From contig CAYOFG010000001.1 in the NCBI GenBank assembly GCA_964403285.1, forward strand, positions 1 to 64,000: DNA of 64,000 bases, read 5' to 3'. Positions 16,719 through 23,930 of this stretch are shown here, in pieces. The DNA comes from WVXT01 sp964403285. Lineage in GTDB: Bacteria > UBA6262 > WVXT01. The notes under the pieces were generated by a model, which saw nothing but the letters and a program-made list of their open reading frames with translations, was not told where the DNA came from and did no database searches. The position numbers and the translations under genes were made by a program. The number at the start of each line of letters is the position of its first letter. Within the stretch, counting starts at the first letter, position 1.

Positions 16719-18698
16719 CTACTCATATCTCAATGCCTCGATTGGGTTCAATAAGGATGCTTTTCTGGCTGGCCACAAACCAAAGAAAAGTCCTATTCCA
16801 GCAGAAAAAAGGAAAGCAAGGAGAACTGCGCCCACAGAAATTTTTGTTGACCAGCCAGCAAATTTTGCAAGCCCACCAGATACAGCCGCGCCAAACAGAA
16901 TTCCCAATATTCCGCCAACAAGACATATTGCTACTGCTTCAATTACGAACTGTGAGAGTATATCCCGATTGTTTGCCCCGATTGCTTTCCTCAACCCGAC
17001 TTCTCTTGTTCTTTCCGTCACGGAAACAAGCATTATATTCATAATTCCAATTCCCCCAACGAGAAGGCTGATAAAAGCAATCGAACCAAGAAGCCAGGAA
17101 AAGGTCCTGGCAGTTGAGGAGACAGCTTCCTGAATTTCAGCCATATTTCTAACTTCAATTGTGTCCTCTCTATCAGCAGGAATATTATGTCTACGGACAA
17201 TCAATTTTTTTACCTCTTCCTGCACCTTTTCCATTTCTTTTTCATTCTCCACTTCAACATCGATGTAATCAACATATTTTTTGCCTAAAAGACGGTACAT
17301 TGCCGTATTTAATGGAAGTATAATTTCGTCATCTCTATCTCTCGAGCCCGTAGCCCCTTTTTCCGGGAGAATTCCGATTACCCTAAAGTTTACTCGATTT
17401 ATTTTTATATATTCTCCGATGGAATTTTCATCTTCAAAAAGTTCCCGTACAACAGTTTTCCCCAGCAGGGCAACTCTTGAGCGAGTAATCATTTCCACGT
17501 CATTAAAAAATCTGCCCTCCGAAACTTGAGAAGCCCCGATAAAGGGATATTCCGGGGTTACACCTGTAATTCTTGTGTTCCAGTTTTTGTTTCCATAAAC
17601 GACCTGCCCTCGGCCGGAAACACTGGGATTAACCCTTTTTACATAGGGAATTTTTCTCATATCCTCGGCATCTTCAATCGTAAGCCTGGTAATACTTCCT
17701 GCCTCAAGTGCAATTCCCCCTGGTCCGTGCCATTGCGGACGAACGGAAAGAAGATTTGAGCCAAGTGAGGCAAGACGTTGTTTAATATCTTCCCGCGCCC
17801 CAGTGCCCAGGGCAAGCATTGCAATTACCGCTGCTACACCAATAAGAATTCCCAAAATAGAAAGAAAAGAACGAGACCTATTGGAGAGGAGAGCTCTCAT
17901 TGCTTGCGAAAAGTAATTTTTCAGTCGAAACAAATCAAAGTGGTGAATCTTTAAATCAGGCGCAAGTTCACCTCGCTCCTCACTTGTGCTGGGGGCTTCG
18001 CCCGTAAGATATTCGTCAGAAACAATCTTTCCATCGAGAAGTCTGATTATTCTCTTTGCTCCTTTGGTCAATTCCTCCTCGTGAGTTATCATAATTATAG
18101 TAATTCCAGAATCATTTAAACTTTTGAGGACTTTCAAAACTTCCTTAGCTGAAGTGGAATCAAGATTCCCTGTCGGTTCGTCAGCGAGAATTATTCTGGG
18201 ATTCTTTATGAGCGCTCGGGCAATTGCCACCCTCTGCTGCTCTCCCCCGGAAAGTTCATTGGGATTATGATTTATCCTGTCCCCTAATCCTACTGTTCTC
18301 AATAAATCTTCAGGTGAAGAAAACTTTCTACTCTTTATGTCCGAAGTATACACCAGCGGAAGGGAAACATTTTCTCTTGCCTTGAGTCTGGGAAGAAGAT
18401 TAAACATTTGAAAAACAAAACCGATAAACTCATTGCGAAAAGTAGCAAGCTCTTCCTGAGACAGTCTGGAAACGTCTTTTCCAATTAAATGGTAAGACCC
18501 CCCATCAGCTCTATCCAAAAGGCCAAGAATATGGAGTAGTGTAGATTTACCACTTCCCGAAGGGCCCATTATAGCCACAAATTCACCAGAAGAGATTTTA
18601 AGTGAAATATCCTTTAAGGCGGGAACAACAACTTCTCCAATATGGTATGTTTTGCTTATGTTTTTTAATTCTATCATATTTAAATTTACCGTAGCCAC
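16719..18698 (-). CDS. MacB-like ABC transporter (ATPase-permease fusion)
   Basis: 659 residues. The N-terminal ATPase has Walker A GPSGSGKST, signature LSGGEQQRVAIARAL, Walker B IILADEPTGNLDS and H-loop THEEE. Then come a first membrane helix (FLSILGILIGVAAVIAMLAL), a ~220-residue periplasmic MacB_PCD domain and three C-terminal helices of the FtsX type, with NIMLVSVTERTREVGLRKAI. It forms a mechanotransmission exporter with the adaptor and TolC encoded just upstream. The start is GTG 18698 (AGAAGG upstream) or ATG 18677, which gives the usual MIELKNISKTY. Last gene of the ECF sigma operon. Confidence 0.93.
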   Translation of the reverse strand: MATVNLNMIELKNISKTYHIGEVVVPALKDISLKISSGEFVAIMGPSGSGKSTLLHILGLLDRADGGSYHLIGKDVSRLSQEELATFRNEFIGFVFQMFNLLPRLKARENVSLPLVYTSDIKSRKFSSPEDLLRTVGLGDRINHNPNELSGGEQQRVAIARALIKNPRIILADEPTGNLDSTSAKEVLKVLKSLNDSGITIIMITHEEELTKGAKRIIRLLDGKIVSDEYLTGEAPSTSEERGELAPDLKIHHFDLFRLKNYFSQAMRALLSNRSRSFLSILGILIGVAAVIAMLALGTGAREDIKQRLASLGSNLLSVRPQWHGPGGIALEAGSITRLTIEDAEDMRKIPYVKRVNPSVSGRGQVVYGNKNWNTRITGVTPEYPFIGASQVSEGRFFNDVEMITRSRVALLGKTVVRELFEDENSIGEYIKINRVNFRVIGILPEKGATGSRDRDDEIILPLNTAMYRLLGKKYVDYIDVEVENEKEMEKVQEEVKKLIVRRHNIPADREDTIEVRNMAEIQEAVSSTARTFSWLLGSIAFISLLVGGIGIMNIMLVSVTERTREVGLRKAIGANNRDILSQFVIEAVAICLVGGILGILFGAAVSGGLAKFAGWSTKISVGAVLLAFLFSAGIGLFFGLWPARKASLLNPIEALRYE

Positions 18699-18704
18699 AA
18701 GCGG

Positions 18705-19646
18705 CTACCTTCTGCCACCACCTATTCCCGGAATTCCTCCGAATCTACTTCTAAATGTTGGTTTTGCCTCTTCACCGGCTAAAAGAACTAAATCAGATTC
18801 TTCCAGGCCAGAAACTATCTCCACATTTTTTCCGTCTTCAATTCCCGTTTGAACTTCTCTATTTTCAGGCTCTCCAGATTTCGTTTTCAGAAGTACAAAT
18901 TTCTTGCCTTTTCTTTCCTTGACAGCAAGGGCTGGCAGAAGAAGAACATCCTCCTTTTTACTTATTGTCACATCAACGTTTGCACTCATTCCCGAGCGAA
19001 AAATCCCCAAGGTTTCATCTGGCGATATATCCACTTGATATATAGTCACATTATTTACAATCTGAGATTCATAGGCGATATGTTCAATTTTTCCCTCGAT
19101 ATTTTTCTCCGGATAGGCATCAAGGACTATTTTTGCTTTCTGCCCAGACTTTAATTTTCCCATGTCTGTTTCATCAACCTGAGCCTGAACGATTAAATTA
19201 TCAGCCATAACCAGAATCGGGTCCTGGGATGTTACTGTCTGGCCAGGTTCAACGTTTCTTTTAATAATAAACCCTTTTAGCGGCGCGACAATCGGTGTAG
19301 GCTTATAAACATCTTCCCATTTTTCCGACTCTTCCTTCCCTTGCGCCCTTGCCGCATCAAGGAGAGCCGCCCGATCCAGAGAACTCATCCAGGCAAGAAT
19401 TTCTCCCTTCCCGATCTCTTCGCCTTCTCTAACCAGAACTTCCTCTACTCTCCCGGAAACCGGTGGTTTAATTTCCAGGCGATTCCTCGGCTTTACCACT
19501 CCGCTCGCGGAGACCGTCAAAGAAATTGACCCACGCTCGGGCCTTATTTCTGTGTAAACAGTCTCTTTCTCTTCTCGCCTTAAGAGAAAAAATGCCCCCA
19601 CTATCAACACAATAACAATAATCAAAATCCAATTTTTTAATCTCAT
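18705..19646 (-). CDS. MacA/HlyD-type periplasmic adaptor
   Basis: 313 residues: one N-terminal membrane anchor (NWILIIVIVLIVGAFFLL), lipoyl/barrel-sandwich halves (SGRVEEVLVREGEEIGKGEI and GFIIKRNVEPGQTV), and beta-barrel and membrane-proximal domains. The region between lipoyl halves is short (about 30 residues), so the long coiled-coil hairpin of E. coli MacA is missing. It couples MacB to the TolC-like channel. ATG 19646 follows GAGGGGG and shares a base with the tolC-like stop (TAATG). A Gly-rich tail (GGIPGIGGGRR) closes the protein. Confidence 0.9.
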   Translation of the reverse strand: MRLKNWILIIVIVLIVGAFFLLRREEKETVYTEIRPERGSISLTVSASGVVKPRNRLEIKPPVSGRVEEVLVREGEEIGKGEILAWMSSLDRAALLDAARAQGKEESEKWEDVYKPTPIVAPLKGFIIKRNVEPGQTVTSQDPILVMADNLIVQAQVDETDMGKLKSGQKAKIVLDAYPEKNIEGKIEHIAYESQIVNNVTIYQVDISPDETLGIFRSGMSANVDVTISKKEDVLLLPALAVKERKGKKFVLLKTKSGEPENREVQTGIEDGKNVEIVSGLEESDLVLLAGEEAKPTFRSRFGGIPGIGGGRR

Positions 19647-20959
19647 TATTCCCCCTCGCCTAAAACTCTCTTCCATTCAGCGCTGGCAACAAACCCACTA
19701 TATTCAGCATCAAGCAAAGATTTTTTTGAGTTTATAAACTCATTCTCTATCGCGTCCCAATCCTGATAGGAAATAAGGCCGTTAACATACTTTACCCGGG
19801 AAATCTTGGCCCGCTCTTCGGAAGCTATGAAATATTTTTCTCTAACTTTCACATTCTCCACGGCATCGATAAGTCCGTTATATGCTTGTTCAAGTCCCGA
19901 TAAGATTTCTTGCTTTACCTCCCGGAGATTCTCTTCTGATTTGACTCTATTAATCTGGGCAATTTTCCAATCATATATTGTCTTTCCTCCGGAAAAAAGT
20001 GGATAAGAAAGACTCAGGCCAACATTCCACCGCCCTCTTTCCAGAGGCCATTCAGCGCCACTCCTCGAGGTACTTCCACTGAAGGAAACCTGGGGATAAA
20101 AGTCTCCTCGTGTATATCTCAAATTATATTTTGCTGAATCAATTTCATATCTCGCCACTAAATAATCAGGGCTTTTCGCCAGCAATTCCTGAAATGATAA
20201 GATTCTTTCTGGAGGAATCACCTTAAATGTTCCGCTTACATCAATAACTTCAAATTCATCTCTTCCCATTTCTTTTAAAAGTTTCACCTGCTGAGTCTTT
20301 AGATTTCGTTTTGCAGAAGATGTCTCATATTCTGCCTGATAAAGGTCTGCCTCAGAACGTAAATAGGCACCCTTATCTTCCCTCCCCGCCTCATACCTCA
20401 ATTTTACAATCTGACTGTTTTCTCTTCTCCTTTCCAGTATCTCCTCAGAAAGTGAAATCGTATTTTGAGCTTTTAAAACTTGAGCAAAAGCAACCTTCAA
20501 ATCATATATTGTATCCGAAACACTCCTTTCAAACTTTGCCTCTTCTCCTTTAAACTCTGCTCTTTGCTGCTTCAACTTACTTGAATTCTTAAAACCAGAA
20601 AATACGGAAAGTTTACCAGAAATTCCATAATTGAATTCTTCATTCTCACTTCCACCCTCAGCAAAGGTTTCAAAACTGGTTATAGAACTTGACTTCGTCC
20701 AGCCGGCGCTTGCCGAAATCTGTGGCAAGAAACTTGTAAACGAACTCTTGTAAGAAAGACTTGCCGATTTAAGAGACTGGCCAGCAGTGATTATCTGTGG
20801 ATTTTTTTCTTTTGCCTCTCGCAGCACATCCTCCCAGACAAGTGCTTCAGCAAAAACGAGGTTCAGATTTACAAAAACGATGCCTGCCAGTAATACGCCC
20901 CGTAGGAAACCTCGCCATAAATGGTGCGGCATTCTTTTAGAAATAATGATTCTCTTCAT
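19646..20959 (-). CDS. TolC-family outer-membrane efflux protein
   Basis: 437 residues with a signal peptide ending LVFAEAL. Two TolC/OEP repeats are rich in long alpha-helices (WEDVLREAKEKNPQI, SGKLSVFSGFKN, LSLSYPLFSGGKTIYDWKIA). It would be the trimeric exit duct for the MacAB-like pump next in the operon. ATG 20959 overlaps the Spy-like gene stop by 4 bases (ATGA). A clear paralog is encoded at 44747-46042 in front of a second adaptor-MacB pair. Confidence 0.9.
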   Translation of the reverse strand: MKRIIISKRMPHHLWRGFLRGVLLAGIVFVNLNLVFAEALVWEDVLREAKEKNPQIITAGQSLKSASLSYKSSFTSFLPQISASAGWTKSSSITSFETFAEGGSENEEFNYGISGKLSVFSGFKNSSKLKQQRAEFKGEEAKFERSVSDTIYDLKVAFAQVLKAQNTISLSEEILERRRENSQIVKLRYEAGREDKGAYLRSEADLYQAEYETSSAKRNLKTQQVKLLKEMGRDEFEVIDVSGTFKVIPPERILSFQELLAKSPDYLVARYEIDSAKYNLRYTRGDFYPQVSFSGSTSRSGAEWPLERGRWNVGLSLSYPLFSGGKTIYDWKIAQINRVKSEENLREVKQEILSGLEQAYNGLIDAVENVKVREKYFIASEERAKISRVKYVNGLISYQDWDAIENEFINSKKSLLDAEYSGFVASAEWKRVLGEGE

Positions 20960-21366
20960 TCTTCTCTCTCTTTACAGCCTTCCTTAATTCTCTCTTCTTT
21001 TCTTTTCTTGAATCCTTCTTTAAATTCTTTAAACTTCTCTAATTGCTCAGGTGTGAGCAATTTTTCAATCTCGCCATCAGTCCTTTTTTTAATGGCCAAG
21101 GTCCTTTCTCTCATTTTTTTCATCTCTTCCTGGATTTTTTCCCAACCCTTTTTCATAATTTGAGAAACCTTTTCTTCCTGCTCTTTAGATAGTTCTAACT
21201 CCTGGCATAACCTTTGCAAACGTCCCTCGTGAAATTTTTCTCTCTTATGTTCTACCATTCTCACCCATTCTTTTCCAATCTGTTCTTCGCTACCCGCGCC
21301 TTCTGAACTAGCAAATCCTAAAAAGAGTAAGCTACAAACTATCAAACTTTTCAAAATCGTCTTCAT
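20956..21366 (-). CDS. Spy/CpxP-like periplasmic protein (LTxxQ family)
   Basis: 136 residues: signal peptide (MKTILKSLIVCSLLFLGFASS) then a charged all-helical domain. It has LQRLCQELELSKEQEEKVSQ and a LLTPEQLEKFKEF motif, as in Spy, CpxP and zinc-resistance ZraP-type proteins. These bind misfolded proteins or act as envelope-stress sensors. ATG 21366 is preceded by GGAGGGTGGG. It sits between the anti-sigma factor and the efflux genes, which suggests it tunes the sigma factor circuit or buffers the same stress. Confidence 0.75.
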   Translation of the reverse strand: MKTILKSLIVCSLLFLGFASSEGAGSEEQIGKEWVRMVEHKREKFHEGRLQRLCQELELSKEQEEKVSQIMKKGWEKIQEEMKKMRERTLAIKKRTDGEIEKLLTPEQLEKFKEFKEGFKKRKEERIKEGCKEREE

Positions 21367-21385
21367 CTTCCCACCCTCCTTTCCT

Positions 21386-21820
21386 CTATCCCAGAGGTCC
21401 ATAATAGATTTCCAGTAACTCTTCTTCAAAATTTTCTTCTAACTGCGTGTCAATCAGTAAATCTGATATTACCTCAGTTGGTCTCTGATAAAAAAAGTTT
21501 TTGTACTTTAGCAATCCCACTGCCAGCAGAAAGAAAATCAAAAATGCAAGAATTGACTTCTTAAACACCGGAAGATATACGCGCCATACCGGCGGTTTCC
21601 TTCTATCTTTAATACGCGCAAAAAGTCTGGTTTCAAAATATTCCTGCGGTTCCTTTCTTTCTTTTAAAAGAAACACCTTTTTTATCTCTTTCAAATACTC
21701 CAACTCCCTGGTGCAATCCGCGCACTTCTTGAGATGCTCAAGTAATTTTTCCTCTTCATCCTTTGTTATTTCCCGGTCAAGATAGGCAGATAACAATATT
21801 TTGAACTTCTCACAAGACAT
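21386..21820 (-). CDS. Anti-sigma factor with zinc-finger (zf-HC2) and one membrane helix
   Basis: 144 residues. The N-terminal anti-sigma domain has the HxxxCxxC zinc site (HLKKCADC, His29-Cys33-Cys36). A single membrane helix near residues 88-105 (SILAFLIFFLLAVGLL) precedes an acidic extracytoplasmic tail. It should hold the ECF sigma factor encoded 3 bases upstream until an envelope signal releases it. Order and spacing are those of a standard sigma/anti-sigma pair. Confidence 0.9.
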   Translation of the reverse strand: MSCEKFKILLSAYLDREITKDEEEKLLEHLKKCADCTRELEYLKEIKKVFLLKERKEPQEYFETRLFARIKDRRKPPVWRVYLPVFKKSILAFLIFFLLAVGLLKYKNFFYQRPTEVISDLLIDTQLEENFEEELLEIYYGPLG

Positions 21821-21823
21821 AGC

Positions 21824-22402
21824 TCATTCCCCCTGTGGATAAAGAAAAGCCAATTTCCCCTTTAATTTCTGCCGCGCCCTGAATAGCCATATCTTCACTT
21901 TAGCGAGGGAAATCTTCATTATCTGAGAAATCTCATTATAACTTAAGCCCTCTATTTCTTTCAAAGTTAAAATAATGCGGTCCTTTTCTGGCAAAGAATT
22001 CATTGCTTTCTGGATAATATCCTGTAATTCCTTCTGGCTCAACTCTTCAGTAATATCTCCTTCCTTACTAGCCAAAACATCTTTCAACTTTAATTTCTCT
22101 TCTTCATCAAATTCTGTTTCATAAGATATAATCTTATTGTTTCTCTTTCTGAGTTCATCAACACACTTGTTAACTGTAATTCTATAAAGCCAGGTAGAAA
22201 AAGAGGATTCCCCTTTGAAACTACCTCCCTTAGTATAAACTTTAAGGAAAACTTCCTGAGCAATATCATCTGCTTCTTGAGTATTACCAATAATGGAATA
22301 AATTGTGTTAAAAACAGTAATTTTATACTTCCTGACCAGAAATTCAAATGCATGCTGGTCGCCCTTTTTAAACTTGCCAAGAAGTTCCAAATCTTCTTCC
22401 AT
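21824..22402 (-). CDS. ECF-family RNA polymerase sigma factor
   Basis: 192 residues with region 2 (FEFLVRKYKITVFNTIYSII, ADDIAQEVFLKVY, FSTWLYRITVNKCVDELRKR) and region 4 (LPEKDRIILTLKEIEGLSYN, EISQIMKISLAKVKIWLFRA). Regions 1.1 and 3 are absent, as in ECF factors. It recognises an AAC/CGTC-type promoter, and one lies directly upstream (22434-22462), implying autoregulation. Its operon continues through the anti-sigma, Spy-like, TolC, adaptor and MacB genes. Confidence 0.95.
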   Translation of the reverse strand: MEEDLELLGKFKKGDQHAFEFLVRKYKITVFNTIYSIIGNTQEADDIAQEVFLKVYTKGGSFKGESSFSTWLYRITVNKCVDELRKRNNKIISYETEFDEEEKLKLKDVLASKEGDITEELSQKELQDIIQKAMNSLPEKDRIILTLKEIEGLSYNEISQIMKISLAKVKIWLFRARQKLKGKLAFLYPQGE

Positions 22403-22433
22403 TGAGTCTGCACCTTTCTACACCTCTATTATT

Positions 22434-22462
22434 TAGACGATAGAGGCGAGCGAAATGTTACA
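22434..22462 (-). promoter_or_regulatory. ECF-type promoter, probably autoregulated
   Basis: Minus strand TGTAAC (22457-22462), 17 bases, CGTCTA (22434-22439): the AAC and CGTC cores of ECF promoters at proper spacing. Transcription would start near 22427, 25 bases before the sigma ATG at 22402. Confidence 0.75.
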
Positions 22463-22507
22463 CCTTCCGGTATTTTTTATACCAAAAAGCACTACGGGAC
22501 GCTTTAA

Positions 22508-22545
22508 GCACAGGTGGATGCTTGAGGCATAGGTAGATGCCTGAG
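22508..22545. repeat. Imperfect 19-bp tandem repeat
   Basis: GCACAGGTGGATGCTTGAG followed by GCATAGGTAGATGCCTGAG (three differences). It lies between the REC-HD-GYP gene and the ECF promoter. Function unknown. Confidence 0.6.
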
Positions 22546-22567
22546 GAAGAGCGGTATGTCTAATATC

Positions 22568-23617
22568 TTATAATTTATCTGTTATTTTAAAAAATGTCTG
22601 GACAACCTGAGGGTCAAATTGAGTGCCTGAGTTTTCCTTAATCTCTTCAATCGCCTCTTGTTTAGTAAGGGGTTTTTCTCGATAGGGTCGCTCAGAAATC
22701 ATCGCATCATAAGCATCTGCCACTGCCATTATCCTTGCACCTAAGTTAATGGCTTCTCCTTTTACACCATAAGGGTAACCTTTGCCATCATATCTCTCAT
22801 GATGCTGCTGAATCAATTTAATAGCCCCTTTCAAGAACGTTAATGGTTCTAAAATCTCCGCTCCTTTTAGCGAATGAAGTCTCACTTCTTCCCATTCTTG
22901 AGCAGTTAATTTTCCCGGTTTAGTCAAAACATAATCATGAATGCCAATTTTACCCAAATCATGAAGCCCGCAGGCTTGCCTTATTTCATCGATCTCTTCG
23001 GCTGTTAAATTCATTTCCTGAGCAATCATTACTGCGTATTTGGTTACATTTACTGAGTGGCTATGAGTATAGTGATCTCGGGCATCAATTGCTTGAGCCA
23101 AAGCTTTGATTGTGCGTAGATAAGTTGCTTGTAATTCTTCATAGAGGTTGCTTAAATCTCTGGTCCTTTGTTCAACCTTATCTTCCAATTCTTGATTCAT
23201 CTTGCCGATTATTTGATTGTGTTTTTCCTTTTCTTTCTCCAATCGGTAAATCCTTAAATTTCGCTCTACACTATGCAAAAACTGTTCCCTCTTAAAGGGC
23301 TTGTAGATATAATCGTCTACCCCTAGTCTCAGTGCCCTTACGGGAGCTTGTTCATCGGCATAGCCAGTTATTATGATAACTATACTCTTTACCTCAGGCC
23401 TAATCCCCTTTATCTTCGCTACTGCCTCTATACCATCCATGCCCCCTGGTAGTCTAACATCAGCAACGATAAGCTCAAAGAAGGTTTTTTTCGCTGCCTC
23501 AATGGCCTGGAGACCATCGCTGGCACTAGCCACCACATAGCCCTCCCTCTCTAACATAAGAGTTAAAGCCTTGCAAAAAGACTCATCATCCTCTATGATC
23601 AGAATGTGCTCTTTCAT
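22568..23617 (-). CDS. Response regulator with HD-GYP output domain
   Basis: 349 residues. The REC domain has phosphoacceptor Asp53 (VADVRLPGG), acidic pocket EDD and Lys in YKPF. A coiled coil (about 130-170) links to a complete HD-GYP domain: HSHSVNVTKY, GLHDLGKIGIHDYVLTKPG, QQHHERYDGKGYPYG, DAYDAMISERPYR. HD-GYP enzymes hydrolyse c-di-GMP, so phosphorylation should modulate c-di-GMP. ATG 23617 follows AGGAGGT; the open frame upstream to 23719 is repeat sequence. It is probably partnered with the histidine kinase 314 bases upstream. Confidence 0.93.
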   Translation of the reverse strand: MKEHILIIEDDESFCKALTLMLEREGYVVASASDGLQAIEAAKKTFFELIVADVRLPGGMDGIEAVAKIKGIRPEVKSIVIIITGYADEQAPVRALRLGVDDYIYKPFKREQFLHSVERNLRIYRLEKEKEKHNQIIGKMNQELEDKVEQRTRDLSNLYEELQATYLRTIKALAQAIDARDHYTHSHSVNVTKYAVMIAQEMNLTAEEIDEIRQACGLHDLGKIGIHDYVLTKPGKLTAQEWEEVRLHSLKGAEILEPLTFLKGAIKLIQQHHERYDGKGYPYGVKGEAINLGARIMAVADAYDAMISERPYREKPLTKQEAIEEIKENSGTQFDPQVVQTFFKITDKL

Positions 23618-23640
23618 TATAATTCTACCTCCTTTTTCTG

Positions 23641-23733
23641 TAGTGTAGCCCTTTATGGGCGTATGTTTTATGTGGTAGTATAGCCCTTTATGGGCGTCCC
23701 GATTTATCACGACGGGCATAAAGCCCTACACTA
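23641..23733. repeat. Palindromic repeat TAGTGTAGCCCTTTATGGGCG, three copies
   Basis: Two direct copies (23641-23661 and 23676-23696, differing at one base in the lead) and one inverted copy (23713-23733). Each contains the near-palindrome GCCCTTTATGGGC. It fills the 5' side of the spacer between kinase and regulator genes. Confidence 0.7.
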
Positions 23734-23889
23734 CCGAGCGACTCCGAAAACTATCCTAACCTCTTAACATTCCGAGGATGAAGGGATAGTTACAGGAGCT
23801 TCAAATCCGCTAGGTTTTGCCCCAGCGCTGGCGGATTTAGAGCGAGGTTTTACTAACCGAGCGACTCCGAAAACTATCCCTTCATCCTC
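23733..23889. repeat. Element with 18-bp inverted and 24-bp direct repeats
   Basis: GAGGATGAAGGGATAGTT (23774-23791) is perfectly inverted at 23872-23889. The enclosed ~80 bases contain a nested inverted pair AAATCCGC/GCGGATTT. In addition a 24-bp direct repeat starting ACCGAGCGACTCCGAAAACT occurs at 23733-23756 and 23856-23879. No coding potential was seen. MITE-like or a repeat composite. Confidence 0.55.
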
Positions 23890-23930
23890 TCTTTTTCTAA
23901 GATGCTCTAAAAGTTTAGGCACTCTTCTGG

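Noticed and set aside
23618..23719. N-terminal extension of the REC-HD-GYP regulator
   Set aside because: Translated palindromic repeat; the REC domain starts at ATG 23617 after AGGAGGT.
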